NCBI GenBank assembly: GCA_000827205.1
Contig: KN832558.1
Span: 832,509 to 896,508, forward strand
Origin: Plicaturopsis crispa FD-325 SS-3
Lineage: Eukaryota; Basidiomycota; Agaricomycetes; Amylocorticiales; Amylocorticiaceae
Direction of reading: 5' to 3'
DNA: 64,000 bases
Part shown: positions 23,693 through 36,297 of the stretch, piece after piece
Numbering within the stretch: position 1 is the stretch's first letter
Layout of the letters: each line of letters begins with the position of its first letter
Notes under the pieces: generated by a model
Database searches by the model: none
The model's input: only the letters and a program-made list of their open reading frames with translations
Told to the model about the DNA's origin: nothing
Made by a program: the position numbers and the translations under genes

Positions 23693-24765
23693 TTATGCAG
23701 GCGCGCGACCAGATATGTGAAATCGGAATTCGCGTTGAGTGGGAGGATCGGATAACGCAGGTTTCCCATCCTTGTCTAGCTTCCATATATCTCGTTCCAC
23801 GAAGAGGACCCTCCCGTCTCGACGAATAAGGATCACAGTGGACAAGCGTGTGCCGTAGTAAGCCGCAGGATTAGATCCTGGAACCTGGAACGGTTCGACG
23901 TGAATTGCATTTCGCAACTCCATGCGCTGTCGAGGGGGCTCCGGTGGTCGCAAACTTTCGCAAGCGACGGTCGCGGGCTATAAGCTATTTGGCGAAGATG
24001 TAGCAGGAGTGCGAAAACTCACGTCAAAAGTTTGAAAAGGCTCTCTGTGAGCGCTGTCTCCGTGATGTCGGAATGCAAAATGTTGCTGAGCAGCTCGACC
24101 CCGTTACGGACTTTGGGCCATTCTTGTGCTCCCTTGCCGTCGATGCCGTTCGACATGCCCCCACGCTGTCTCTCCTCCACAGAAAGAGGACGAATCGTGA
24201 TCAAGCCTCCCGCGCCACCATTCGAAACGAACGCGGCGTCGAAGCTCAGGGTTTCAAATTCCTGGGACTTCGGGGACAACAACAACAAGTTGAATCCAGC
24301 ATAATTGGCATCCATAGGTGTGATCTTTCCGACTTCGTCCTCGAGGGGATGCGATGATTCAGATAGAAGGAATGATGAGACAAGGTGGCCCCTGGATGAG
24401 TTAACATGGGGAGTCGGTTCTGTGATGTTCGTCCTATGATTTCGTGTAATTAATCACGTCTGTGCACTGAGTGTGTGGGAGTTTGGAATTCCTGCTTACA
24501 ACAAAGCAATTCTCCCCGCCCGAGTCATTCCCAGCCATGTTCCGCCTGCTGTGACGTCCAGACCAGATAGAACAGTGCCACCATCACCGCTGGTGTCTTT
24601 CCCGAACGAATGGAAATGGGCGTCCGTAGTGGGCCTTGCAAGGAATTCGTCGCGGTTGTTACACAGGATACTGTGAACCAATAGTTAGGTCTTGAGAATA
24701 TGCATGCTGTGTATGACTGACAGGGCGTAATCCGGATGTTCAAGCGACCAGAACCCAACACACAT
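23693..24765 (-). CDS. TANGO2/NRDE family protein
   Basis: Member of the NRDE (Ser/Asn-Arg-Asp-Glu) family related to animal TANGO2, which affects Golgi organisation, lipid and possibly heme handling; the biochemical role is debated. 295 residues from four exons (24765-24722, 24670-24500, 24433-24023, 23954-23693). The start MCVGFWSLEHPDYALILCNN and the signature NRDEFLARPT are near-textbook, followed by GLDVTAGGTWLGMTRAGR and LTNITEP. The C-terminal part (STVILIRRDGRVLFVERDIW) matches the family end. The Cys after the initiator Met, important in NRDE proteins, is present. Divergent from ARP6, with 520 bp between the ATGs. The last acceptor (GAAAG) is non-standard but the only one keeping frame. 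Confidence 0.9.
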
Positions 24766-25285
24766 ACTGACGATAAGCGAAAGACGTTGAGGGATTTAAC
24801 CGGGGATGCGAGGGCGTATTTATCCCCAAATTTCAGCGCCTTGCTAAGGTAGATCGATACGCCGTGCCCTTGTGTTTCGCGATCTGGGTTGAGTCCGTCC
24901 GAGCGAGCCTGTTCTAGGTGCAAAAACTCCAGTAGGGTGAGGCTTTGAGGTCGTCTCGAGGATCGTAGGATCTAGGACAAAAACAAGCCTTGCCGAAGCA
25001 ATCCTTGTCCATCGACGAGTCGAATGGCCCACAAGCCACTGGGAGATGGAGGAGGGAAAGAGAGCGCACTTCAAATTCGGATTCGGTTGCATGATCCCGG
25101 TCCCGGTCTTTGGCCAATCGGTGCCAGGGCCGTGGGCACAGTACGACCGACATCGTTGAAGATTATATTGTTCTGAATACATTGTTTACGACTTTACCGT
25201 GACTATAACGTCCAGAGGCATCTCCGACCAGTCGACAAGGGCCACCGTAGAGCAGCTCGTTCAAGCGCAAGGCTGTGCTCAGAAC
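24766..25285. promoter_or_regulatory. Divergent promoter region, TANGO2-like / ARP6
   Basis: 520 bp between the start codons of two divergently transcribed genes; must contain both promoters. No clear TATA box or other motif picked out by eye. Confidence 0.4.
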
Positions 25286-27096
25286 ATGACAGACGCACCG
25301 GTCGTCGTAGTGGACAACGGCGCGTCTACCATAAAGGCAGGCATTGCTATCGCGGACGAGGAGCCAAGGTATGTTTTGCAGATATATATTACTGTCGGGG
25401 CTCATGCTGACCAGATGGCTAGAATCATAATCAACGCTCTTGTACGGTCAAAGGGCGACAAAACGACGTATTTCGGACACGAGTTCGACCGATGTAAAGA
25501 CTACTCGTCCCTCCATTTTCGGCTGCCATTCGAAAAGGTGAGCAATGATAAATCCAACGCTGCTCCTTTGTATCGGAGGAGATATTTTTCTAGTATCTTA
25601 GGGCTACCTGGTCGACTGGGACGCGCAAAAAGCAATATGGGACGGCCTGTTCTCCTCGGATGTTCTTGGGGTAAGCGTTTCATCGAAAACTCAGATAAAT
25701 CATTGCTCAGAGAGGTCTAGGTCATTCCGCCAGAATCGTCGCTTCTCATCACCGAGCCATACATGAACCTCCCGAATATACAAGACGTATACGACCAGTT
25801 TGTCTTTGAGGAGTACGAGTTTCAGTCGTACCATCGAGGCGCACGTAAGTACCCGAGAAACCCTTATCCACGAATGAGGTTCAAATGTATCGACACAGCT
25901 GCTTCGTTTACCCCTCATGGAAACCTCTTCTCAGAGCCCGGCCAACCCCCTGCAGAATGCACCCTCGTAATCGATTCGGGGTTCAGCTTCACACATGCCA
26001 TTCCTATCATGAATGGTAAAATTGTCTGGAATGCCGTGAGGAGGTGCGCTATTTGTTGTATTCTGACCGACTTCTAAACAACCACAATGCAGGTTGGATG
26101 TTGGCGGCAAATTTCTTACCAATCAACTGAAGGAACTTATTTCATTTCGACAATGGAATATGATGGAGGAAACGTATATCATGAACCAAGTGAAAGAGAC
26201 TTGCTGCTATGTGTCGACCAATTTCAAAGGCGACCTTGAAGCGTGCCGGTGCGTCTCAGAAGTTCCCCGTAGACCTGGCGTATCATTTTTTTGACTATGA
26301 AACGTCGTAGGGTTGATCCTAAACGCAATCGGATTGTACAAGAGTATATCCTTCCCGATTTGACCACCGACCGACAAGGGCATGTCCGAAGGCCAGACGA
26401 TATAATCGCAGACAACGATCAAATCCTGTTCATGAACAACGAGCGCTTCACCGTCCCGGAAATCATCTTCCGACCTGATGATATTGGTTAGCGTTTGGCC
26501 CTGGTTCCTACTCGACGCACTCTGACAGTTTTTCTCAGGTTTGGACCAGTCAGGTCTCCCTGCCATGGTCGCAGCATCGATCGCAGCGCTGCCAGATGAC
26601 CTTCGCGGGATGTTCTGGGCTAATATCGGTCTAATAGGCGGCAACACGAAGATGCCCGGTTTTCGGGATCGCCTGTGAGTGTACCTATCGGTACAGCGAT
26701 GCGAAGTAGCTCACGGATATGTGCAGGATGTCGGAATTGCGGTCCCTGGCACCCAGCGAGTGCGAAATCGTCATATACCAGTGTGATGAGTATGCCTTCT
26801 GCGCAGTCACGCTTGTTCTTGGTAACTGACTTATATTTACCAGCCCGATAACGGAGGTTTATCGCTCAGCCGCAAATTTTGCACGACAGCCAGAATATTG
26901 GGACTCTACGGTGACTCGCGCCGAGTATCTCGAAGCGGGAAGTAACGCGTGCCGTCGAAAGTTCAAAGATTGGAAGCCAGACGAGCGAGAGAAAGAAAAG
27001 GTACATATCGACCAGGGTAGATTCAGGGTTAAGGCTGACGACGCACAGCTGCAGCATGCTCCTGGTCGACGCAAGTCGCTAACTCAGAAGCGGTGA
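25286..27096 (+). CDS. ARP6: Actin-related protein 6
   Basis: Nuclear actin-related protein; in the SWR1 complex Arp6 helps place histone variant H2A.Z. 439 residues from ten exons (25286-25368, 25423-25537, 25602-25670, 25721-25844, 25899-26043, 26093-26248, 26311-26486, 26539-26674, 26727-26789, 26844-27096). Clear segments: [16 protein letters not shown] (phosphate 1), [55 protein letters not shown] (phosphate 2), [43 protein letters not shown] and the C-terminal [18 protein letters not shown]. The mix of Arp6-type VDWD/SFRQ features and the divergent nucleotide-loop residues separates it from actin. The tail after EREKEK is basic; an additional intron there cannot be excluded. Confidence 0.92.
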
Positions 27097-27244
27097 CAAT
27101 GCTGGTGAATCTACAGAGCCTCATGTCTCTACGGTGAGTGCATACCCTGCTTGATATCGTCATAAATTATCATAACGTTCGCTGGATTATAGTGTTATAA
27201 TATTGTGGAACCCGAATTGTCCATATACATTCACGAAAATCATA

Positions 27245-28377
27245 TCACTCCTTGATTTCGGTTTCGGTCTCGGTTTCGGTCTCCTCATCACTCTCGGTTT
27301 CTGTCTCGGTCTCAGGCTCGTCTTCCTCGTCGTCCTCATATTGCAAGAGAAGGCTAGAAATGTGAGGTCAGCAACCCACTAGTTCAGCAGCAGTAGAAGA
27401 ACGGACCTTTCCATCTCATCGATCTCATCGAGGAATTTGGACGGCACTCCGTCCGCACCCACCCTAATATCCTGCCAAATCTCGGCAGGGATAGCATTCA
27501 AGGGGACAGCCCAGCGCTCCACCTCATCCGCCTCGTCGTCATCCATATTCGGATCCGACGTGTCGATGGTCTCGTAGTGCTCCACCGCGGCGTCTTCGAA
27601 GCGCTCGAATTCACTGTCCTTGAGGGCGAACGTGAGAGCCGAGGGGTGCATCTTCTCGACCTGCAAACGGATGCCCTGGGTCGTCCACTGCACGGCGTTG
27701 ACCACGGGGAAGAACACGTTCGTGCGCAGAGGCCCCTCGCCGACCGTCGACTTGGCGTCGGCGCCAGCAATGCCCATCCAGTGCTGCTTCGTCGCGGGAG
27801 GGCTCGGCGGCTCGCGCGCTACGTAGTGCAGCACGAGCTCCTCGATCTCCCTGCCACCGTCCTCCTCGTCGACGTACGTGAACGATGTCGTCACCAGCCC
27901 AATGTACCTGCCCGTAGGGAACGCGGCCACCTCGCGGCGCGCCTCGGAGTCCTCAGGGAAGCGCTCGGCGATGGCGTCGGTGGCAAGGGCGAACGCGACG
28001 TACGTGCCTGGCTCTATGGGCGCTGGGTGCTCCGGGACGACGGGCTCCGTGTTGAAGGCGGTGGGGCGCGAGGGTATGCTGTCCGGCGAGCCGGGGGGCT
28101 TGGGGTGGTGGAGCCACGGATAGTGCAGCGGGACATACCCTCCTGCGGACGGGCACCCTGGGCTGAGGGGGTTCCTGCGCTTGGGCTTAGGCTTGGGGCT
28201 CGGGGTCCGTAGTGGCCTCGAGGGGAAGAGCGGTGTCTCGGACGAGAGGAACGCGTGCGGCGAATCAGATGTTGGGCTGTCCATGTCAGATGCGGAGTGA
28301 GGATACAGAGTGAGAGGGGTGAGGGGACCGGTTGGTGTGCGGGGAAAGTTGGGCGAGTTGCGGTCGTAGCGAGACAT
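27245..28377 (-). CDS. Orphan protein with acidic Glu/Thr-rich tail
   Basis: 359 residues from two exons (28377-27407 and 27353-27245). The N-terminal third is Ser/Pro-rich and disordered, with a basic patch (PKPKPKRRNP). The centre holds a compact-looking region from GTYVAFALATDAIAERFPED through GRYIGLVTTSFTYVDEEDGG to EELVLHYVAREPP, and then NVFFPVVNAVQWTTQGIRLQ. It ends with a very acidic, repetitive tail in exon 2 (alternating Glu and Thr). I do not recognise the family. The ATG at 28377 was chosen over an in-frame ATG at 28455 because a TATA box lies between them. The tail could mimic nucleic acid or bind basic partners, which is speculation. Confidence 0.75.
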
Positions 28378-28421
28378 ACTGTAGACGGGTTGATGATTCA
28401 AAGAGCTTGAAAGAGGCTTCC

Positions 28422-28428
28422 CTTTATA
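28422..28428 (-). promoter_or_regulatory. TATA box of the acidic-tail orphan gene
   Basis: TATAAAG on the minus strand, about 45 nt upstream of the ATG at 28377. Its position excludes the upstream ATG at 28455 as the main start. Confidence 0.5.
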
Positions 28429-28790
28429 CGATCTCTTTGTCCAAGCGGTGGACAATGGGCTTTGAGATTACGGTCAAAGCGCGCAGCCACTTTGGCGCTA
28501 GTCACATGGCCATGCCACTCGGGGCGTCGTACCTATAGCGCGAACAAAAGACAATAATATTAATGGCAAGGCTCTTGTTTCCACGTGGTGCTTGAGCGAA
28601 CTTGATGCTTTTGGCCATGAGTCCACACTCGCGATAAATCAGATAAATCAAGTTGAGTGACACAAGTAAGGAAGAAAATGGGGAAGTGGTATTGGTGGTA
28701 ACGCCATATGAAATCGACAATTACTGTTAAGTTGAAGTCATTCGCGAGTTCTCTCAAAACGTATGCATAAGAATGACACACCAATCCCTA

Positions 28791-30587
28791 TCAGATCTGC
28801 AGGAGTGACGAGGACGCGTCGACCACGCCATCCGCTCGCGATGCCCTCTCCTGCCTGCGAACAGCGGCAATACTCCGTATGAACTCCGTGACCTGACGCC
28901 ACTCCACCGCTCTCAGATCGTGATAATTGTCCGGATCAAAATAGGGGAACACGCTAACGTTAGGGAAGGTGTCGGACAGGAACGCAGCGACAGCGGGGAC
29001 ATGCGAAAAGCGCGACTCGCCGACCGCGAAGTGCCTGAGCGACTCGTTCACAACGCCTCCGCCCGGCCTCCGCGTGGGGCGCAGCTCCTCCACGGACGCG
29101 TCGAACGGGAGCCCCAGCTTGCGCAAATTCGGGCACAGCGCCGCCAGGGGCACGAGCCCGCCTAGCGTGACTCTGGTACGCGGAGCCTTCCGTAGAGGAC
29201 CGAGGGTGAGCTCCTGGAGGAGTGGCCACGCAGCGGCCATGTCCCGCAGCAACGCGTCGTCGAGGCGCTCGAAAGAGCTGAACGTGCGGATGGAGAGAGA
29301 TGTGAGACGGCGGAGCGGGATCAGCGAGCGTAGCGGTGCGGGGGGCACGATGAAAGAGCTGATAGATGTGACTTCCATCATCACTTGGTCGATTACGAGC
29401 GTGGTGAGGGAGCTAGCGAAAGCGCCTAACGATGACCACAGGTATTCCAAGTCGGCGGGGGCCGGGACCGTTTCTACTGCCAGATGTATTCTCTCCAGTG
29501 ACGGAGATGTGATGCAGCGAAGCAGATGTGTGCAAGCCACGATGCTTGGCGAGTAGACAGCGATGTGCTTCAAATTCCGGAGAGCATTGGGAGTAAGCCT
29601 CAATGTGGAAGAGTTGGAGACATCGATAGACAGTGGTACGGAGCGAAGGGAGGGAAGAGAGCCAAGTGCAGAGAGCGCCTGTTCTCTGTATATGATGTAC
29701 AGACAGGTGAGTTGTTGCAAGCTACGCAGCTCGCAAATATAGAGCAGAATTCTGGACACTGCGACGGGTGGGCACTGCCCGGTGAGTTCCAAGCTCCCTA
29801 GGGACGGCGAACTGATCACCAACGCGTCGAACACTTTGGAGATACGAGCGGCGCCGAGATCAACGTACAGCATGTGCATATCCAGGTATCGCAGGGTCGG
29901 TCCGGCGAATATCTGCACATTTTCGATGGGCCCTAATCCGCAACTGAGGGAGCGTAGATGGGGTGGGATGGGCCATGGTATATCCAGTACGTGAAATAAC
30001 ACGTGCAGATCCTGGTACTTAAGAGGTTGGGATGTAGTGTAGGCTTCATAGAGAGAAGTTGGGGTTTTGTGTGTGCAGGATCTTGACGCGTTTTGCGTGA
30101 ATCCTCAGCCTGCAGAGCTCGGTTGGAGCTGGTATGCGCTGAAGGACTTGCGATAATTGCTTAGTCTGCGTGAGCGATCGCAAATGTACGGGGTAGATGA
30201 GGTACTCGCCAGACGGGTCAACCCTTCAACTGGGGCACTGTTAGTCAAGGTATCCTGTGGGAACAAATTCACGAGGGGCGCGGCGTCTGGCAATTCATGC
30301 CATAGCACGTCGAGCGCGGGCTCAGTAAACGCGCGGCAAGTGGGTGCAATGGCTAGCAGTGGCACTGCTGGTAAGCTCTCGCCGTTGTCGTAATCATAAT
30401 CCGTGGACGGTGAGAGCACATCCTCAGAACCTCTGAGACATGTTGCTTTTGAGAAATTGAGGTTACTGATGCCACGGTCCCGTCCGCTTAGTCGAGGTTT
30501 GCGATAGACGATAGAGACGATACTACGATGACCGGCAGTCCAAGCACCGTACGCTGGAGTCACACAGATGAGCTTTAAAGTCTGCAA
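28791..30587 (-). pseudogene. F-box/LRR-like protein, probably disrupted
   Basis: The minus strand from about 30205 to 28791 is one open frame of about 470 codons with the leucine-rich pattern of Agaricomycete F-box proteins (PHLRSLSCGLGPIENVQ, LRHFAVGESRFSHVP, DALVISSPSLGSLELTGQCP). Just upstream, in another frame, lies the segment that normally follows the F-box (LLAIAPTCRAFTEPALDVLW, then HELPDAAPLVNLFPQ). The two frames meet near 30206-30270. An intron of 68 nt (donor at CTC/GTGAAT, acceptor GCGAG) could join them but skips better acceptors, so a frameshift is as likely. I found no F-box proper or good start codon further upstream. Either a gene with an unusual intron or a recent pseudogene; substrate-adaptor role inferred from the family. 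Confidence 0.5.
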
Positions 30588-30994
30588 GAGCCCTGAGGAG
30601 AACTTGAGACTGAGTGTATTTTCGCAGCCGCCATCCTAAGTTCTGGACATATCCTGAAAAGTCGAAAGCAAGTGCGAACACGGCCATTCTGTACACAAAA
30701 GTTCATGGAGACTTCCAAGAGGCTTTCCCTGTCAACTTTGCACGAATGTGGCGCAAAAACGGAAGCAATAACATGCCCTAATGCAGTAATACTAAATATT
30801 TGCGCATATTTGGCAAGGACGTCACTTCCGCGATCGCGTCCTTGGCTGAGTGCAAGCCGCGATATTTCTCCTCATCCCGCCCATTTTATCGAGGTCGCAT
30901 TCAATCGACAAGCTTTTCTCGCGGAAATGACGTTTTATCCGGATAGTTCACTTCGCCTCAAAGCTAGACGTCCCCCTTCTCTTCTCCAACCACC
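30588..30994. other. Gap between divergent genes
   Basis: Promoter region of the HAM1-like gene and of the F-box-like gene. The leader right before the ATG at 30995 is pyrimidine-rich (TCTTCTCCAACCACC), usual for fungal core promoters. Nothing else seen. Confidence 0.35.
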
Positions 30995-33900
30995 ATGTCG
31001 CTCCCGCCCGCCCCCAAAGACATTTCAAACCACCCTGCCGCCGTCCGTATTTTTCACGCGTAATTTTTACTATTAACTGACAAGTAGACTCTATATAGGG
31101 CTCCGTTGTTGACCCCATCAACCCAGCTGCAAAAGACGCTGATGTGGACCGAAAGGTATTTCCATATTACGCGTTTTCTCTTTTCAGGACTCACGATACC
31201 CTTCAGATTCGTCTCTATGGCGTGTTTGAGGCGTTTCGCCAAGGTCGCATGCCCGACAACAAGCAGATTGACGAAACGCTCAACTACGTTTTGAGTCACT
31301 CGCCCGTTGACCTCGATGCCCTTTCTCCAGCTGGTCGTGCGCTTATCGCAGACTCGCGCGATATCATCGAAACAGCGCGTCTCATTGTCAGGGAAAAGAA
31401 CGCCGACGAGCTTTTCCAAAACTTTGTTTGGCATACGCGCGATGTCGACATATCCGATGCGAAGAAAGACCCAAGCGAAGTCGTGCCCATTGGCAAGGGC
31501 AAAGCCCAAGATGATGGCAAAATGGGTATGCTACATTGGCAACATCAAATTGCAAAGCTGACTGCGCGTCATTACAGCCGTAAAGCACATGCGTACCATC
31601 CTCACGCTCATCCTCACCAACTCGGAAGTTCGCAAACTTCTCTCCGACTTTTCGCTCATCGGCCGCGACCTCCTCGCGAAAGGTGCTGCCAAGGCTGCTA
31701 CTGGCCTCGCGCCCGACCAGGACCGTCTCGCTCGCGTCGACGAAGCTGCTCCCAAGGACAAGTTTGTCACCGAAGGTGGACGCACAGCCGGCCCGAACGA
31801 GACTCCTGTGCTTGAAGCTAAAGTGCCCGGTACGGGCAAAACGGTGACGCAGCACCCAAAAGACGATATCGGAAGCGGCGCACAGATCAAACACGAGGAT
31901 GGTACTGTTCAAAGTGGCGATGACGCATACAACGAGGGCGCCGCAAAGGCACAGGAGTTGAGGTCCGAAGCTGAAAGCCACCAGGACGCTGCGAAAGGCC
32001 AGGCAGATGCCGTGAAAGGCCAGGTGGAAGCAGCCGCCGATGATGATCCTGAGGCCAAGAAAGGCTTGATGAACAAGGCGAAAGCATTCAAAGTTTTTAT
32101 TCTTCACATTTTCCATTCGACTGAAAGCTGACTGTGTCTATGTACAGGATGGGCTTTCCGACCGCATCCCGCAGAGCTCGAAGTCGAAGGCCAATGACCA
32201 GTTGGAACGTGGCAAGCAGTTCCTCGCCGACGAGTACTTTCCAGAGGAGCGTCGCGAGCAGTTCATCTATCGCGGAAAGAAGGTACCGTACATGCCCTTG
32301 ACTAATTTATGGCTAACCATAACACGTTACCAGGTCATCATTGAATGCCAGAAGCACGACGACTACCAGGAGAGTCTGCGATGGCTGCTCTCTTACGTGG
32401 AGGAATATGTCGGCCACGCACACAGTATAGCCGGCCATGCTAAGGACAGCCATGACACTGCTACTTCGGTGCGCCTTGATCTGCTCTCCGTTTACGTCGG
32501 ATAATAACACGGATTTCATTCCTCAGGATCCGTCTCTCCAGCAAGCAACCAGCGAACTGCGCACGCTTCTCGAGCGCTTCGCCAATGGCCGCTCGATCGA
32601 CGTGATCATAAACGCGTTGAACGATCTCGTCAACGACGCTCGCGAAGACGAAGAATTACGGGCGTGGTTCTCCCATGTAGACAAATACCTGCGTAGGACT
32701 CTTCTTGACGCAGGGTTCGTGCTCGAGCCGCAGTGCTCGACGCAAGGTGAACAACTTCGCGAGAGCGGTCGCCAGTTCTATGACGGGCGATACAAGGGAC
32801 ACTTCGATAACCTATTTCGTACTATCGGGGACTGGTTCGGCGCCATGGGCGACGATCCCCTCAACAAGAGATTCGGAGAGGACTGGGCGAGGTTGACGAA
32901 GGACTTGCTGTTCGACTCGGAAGGTAGCTTGAAGTTTAAGCCTGACCTCTGGAGCGACATCCGGAAGGTTATCTTGCCCACCCTCATCGACAAGGTACGT
33001 TTGCAGTAGGTTTCGCGGCCCATGACGCTCACCCTTTTTCCTTGTAGGTCGGGTATGTACCCATTCCGCGCATCGAGTACACCGACGATGCCGTCGATCT
33101 CGTCGTTGAGAACCTGACGCTGTCCGGGCGGAACCTCTTCCCCAACCAAGTATCGCTCGAGGCGCACAACTTCGTCAAGTTCTCGCCGTACAACGCTATC
33201 ACCGACGAACACCATCACGAGTTCACGCTCACGTTCGCGCAAATTCAAGCGGACATGCGCGATGTTGCGTTTTATTTCAAGAAGAAGACGGGCATGGCGA
33301 AGCTGAGCGACTCCGGTCTCGCCGATGTCGTCCTCGGAGGCTCTGGCTTGACTGTGCGCTCTTGAACCGCTCGTCCATTTTCTCGGGTCACTGACTAGTT
33401 CTGCACGCAGGCAACCGTACATCTCGTTTCGTCGGGCAAAGACCACTCCTCGGTGTTCAAGGTGAAGAACGTGAACGTCAAAGTCGACTCCCTCAAATTC
33501 TCGATCCGCGACTCGAAGCACGATTTCCTGTACAAAGTCGTCCGGCCGCTCGCCACCGGGCTCGTCAAGAAGCAGATCTCCAAGGCCATCGAGGACGCGA
33601 TCACCACCGGCATGGAGTACGTCGACGGACAGCTCGTGTCGGTGCGCGACCGCATGGAGAGCGCGTCGCAGAACGAGAATGAGAGCAGGACGCAGGTGCT
33701 CCAGGACGTGAGTCGCCTTCCGTGTGCCCCGTACCCTGCGTGTATCGGGCTTACTGACTGGGGGGGGGGACTGTAGATGTTCCACCGCAAGGAGGAGAAG
33801 GCGGCTTCGCTGAAGACGTCGGACTCGAAGAACTCGCAGTTCAAGATGGTGGGGAACAAGAGGCAGTCGATCGTCAACACGGGACATCCGTCGGGCTGGG

Positions 33901-34040
33901 TGAACCGCACCACCGAGGTCGAGGACAAGGCTCTCCAAGGCAAGGGCTGGCACTCCCAGGCGTGAGTATCGTCTTTCATAATCCACTTGGTTGTCTGGCG
34001 AACTAATTCGATGGACGTCCATAGGTTCCACATCGTCTGA
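30995..34040 (+). CDS. HAM1-like (BPI-fold) lipid-binding protein
   Basis: Large fungal protein of the HAM-1-like N- and C-terminal domain family (formerly DUF5923/DUF4449), thought to have a BPI/LBP-like lipid-binding fold; relatives were linked to hyphal fusion. 826 residues from 11 exons (30995-31042, 31099-31155, 31207-31525, 31578-32092, 32148-32282, 32334-32468, 32527-32994, 33048-33353, 33411-33707, 33777-33961, 34025-34040). Typical parts: RLYGVFEAFRQGRMPDNKQI, HMRTILTLILTNSEVRKLLS, SLIGRDLLAKGAAKAATGL, a hydrophilic Ala/Glu/Gln-rich linker, PLNKRFGEDWARLTKDLLFD, GYVPIPRIEYTDDAVDLVVE, LTFAQIQADMRDVAFYFKKK, and ISKAIEDAITTGMEYVDGQL. No signal peptide. The donor after exon 4 (GTTTTT) is weak but gives the right frame. 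Confidence 0.88.
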
Positions 34041-36297
34041 GTAGGCCCCTGCACCCCCAGCTTTCTTCCCAGCTCTTTCCATCGTTGCTTCTTACCCGAC
34101 TTTTCTTGGTCACGTACGGGCTGCATACATACCTCCCGGTGTTGATATGGACGCTTGTGATTCCCTTGACCGTTGATGTGAATTTCTCCTCTACTTGTAT
34201 GTAAAACTATCAAACCCGCTTTCCCTTGTTGCAATGCAGTTCATCAGTTTCAAAAAATATGGCGTGTGCTCGCGATCGGGATTCAAAGTGGCACAATGCA
34301 AGCCAAGACTGACGCGAAAGGATTCATCGACATCGTTTGCCTCCGCCTACGCACCGCGATGCCAAGCTTATGTTGCGCTCAGCATGCGCGAGTTTACATC
34401 GTTTTGCCACCGCCTCCGGTTCCGCGGTGCCAAGTCCATATGTTGCGCTCAGCATGTGCAAAGAGGCTTGGCTACGACGCGGAACCAAAAAGTCTAAAAT
34501 CTATCATGCACTTGGCACAGAGCGCTTGTACACTTGGATCCACTTGGATGTATGTAGGCCGCGGTAGACCTGACCGGCGAAGTAGAAAGGCTGTGGCAAG
34601 TTTGTCGATAGAGTCGACGCTTACTCGAGCCTCGAATTATTCAGAGTACTAGTGATTTAGATAAGCCTTTGCATAGTCCTAGTCTCGACAACTACCGACC
34701 GCATACTATCGTCTTGCCCGTTATTCCATTTCTGCCATAGCACATTGAGTGGTACTAGTAGTAGTAGCCTTGCGAATATTCACCTCATAGAACTGGTCAT
34801 CGAGTCCGAGTGATAAGGCCGCGGGCCGTGCCGCGTGCAAACCTTGTGGACTCATGGGGGTATTGAGCACGACGGGCTGGGTAAGCCCGGGGGCATGTTG
34901 GTGGCGTCGGTGCTAACTGTCTCAGTAGTTTTGATAGCTCCGCGAAATTCGATTGTGTGCGGCAGCGCGTCGTCGTGTGACGGGGCTATGTATAGTGCAA
35001 CCCGTATTCGCCATGAGCGTTTCGTCTTCGAATTTCCGAGGTGCCTCAATAAGTGGGCTCTGGCGGCCGCGACGATCTGGAAATTCAGTGCTAGCCAGTG
35101 CTGGGACAGGCGTCCTGGTACTGTTTAAGCAGCCCATTACTTGCTTGCAGGCCGTAGAATTGGAGGGTCAAAGGAGAAATTTCTGAGAGCGAGAGCGAAT
35201 GTCGGGGAAAAATATCGAGGACTGATAAGATCGGAGTGTCAAATCATACTTAAAATTAAAACCACGTTGTGGTCCGAAGTCAGTATGCTTGCAGTATGCG
35301 TTCCTAACATTTGTTCAACTTTTCTCTCTTTCACGACATCTCGCGACATGCGTGGACGTCCGTCGAAGCATACCCATCCACCCGCTGATGGGTGCCTTCA
35401 GGCGGCCAGGAAATATCTTCATCATTGGTGATCGCCGCGAGCTCTGCGAGTGTATCGCTTAGTGACTCGTCGTATCATTTGTGTTGCATGCTTGGATCGC
35501 TGCATGCGTGGAATTCTGGGTAGCAGGTTTAGGTCCCTCACGTCGGGCATCCTTGACCTCTCCGAGAGCAGTAAGTAAGTACGTGTTCGCTTGTTCGGCG
35601 TTCGCCATTTGATACCATATCCCCTACAGCATTAGCGCGTCAGGCGCATGGCTATGAGACACCGCCGCCTTTCTGCTAGGCGGCAGTAGCGTCGGCTCAC
35701 TTAAACAGTCTTTTATGGTCTAGACTCTACGGCACAGATATCGTCGATAATCGCACTCTTGAGGCCCGATTATCGAGTCCCGGATATCTTATCTTCAGGT
35801 GAGTAGATATCCTGTCGACCTTGGCTCGTCGACGGTCGCTCATGTACTCTCTGAGCGGCAGCCGTTTTGACTGGTCGAGGTGGGGATTCCTCGAGTGCAT
35901 GGCGCACGCCCAAGCAGTCTCACGATGCTCGTCCGCCCATGCGCAGTGCTGCATGGCTTCACATCATCCCTACAATGGTCCCTGACGGTGCCTTGTGCGG
36001 TTGTACTACCATCAAAGTGATCGAGCGAGGATTTTCCTCCTCTACGGCGATTTGACCCGCTTTAGTCTATCGGCAGCAGTCTGCGTGCAAGTATAAAGTC
36101 TGGACGATCCTCACTCTGAATTCCTCAGCAGCGCTCACTTACGACTTTCGCATTCGACTTCTCATTCCGCTCGGTACAGTGTACTTGAGTTGTTGCTTTT
36201 CGCACAGCCACATTCAATCCTTTCACGCCCTATCCACGGTCTCTCCTTAATTCCAACCCCCTCGAAACCTAATCCAACTCTCTATCACTTATTCAAA
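34041..36297. other. Gene-poor stretch, 2.3 kb
   Basis: No gene that I can support on either strand. It contains one tandem duplication near 34.4 kb. The right end is the promoter and pyrimidine-rich leader of the repeat-protein gene; the leader ends TTATTCAAAATGG at the start codon. Confidence 0.4.
34330..34463. repeat. Diverged tandem duplication, about 67-bp unit
   Basis: Two adjacent copies, 34330-34396 and 34397-34463. Both begin with ACATCGTTT, contain CCGCG(A/G)TGCCAAG and share the identical block TATGTTGCGCTCAGCATG. Differences between the copies show it is not recent. Confidence 0.6.

Noticed and set aside
27577-28212. Plus-strand frame of 211 codons
   Set aside because: Antisense to the acidic-tail orphan, which has a TATA box and a consistent splice; Arg/Gly-rich shadow composition.
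34330-34463. Possible CRISPR-like or regulatory repeat
   Set aside because: Only two adjacent diverged copies with no regular spacers; a simple tandem duplication in a eukaryote.
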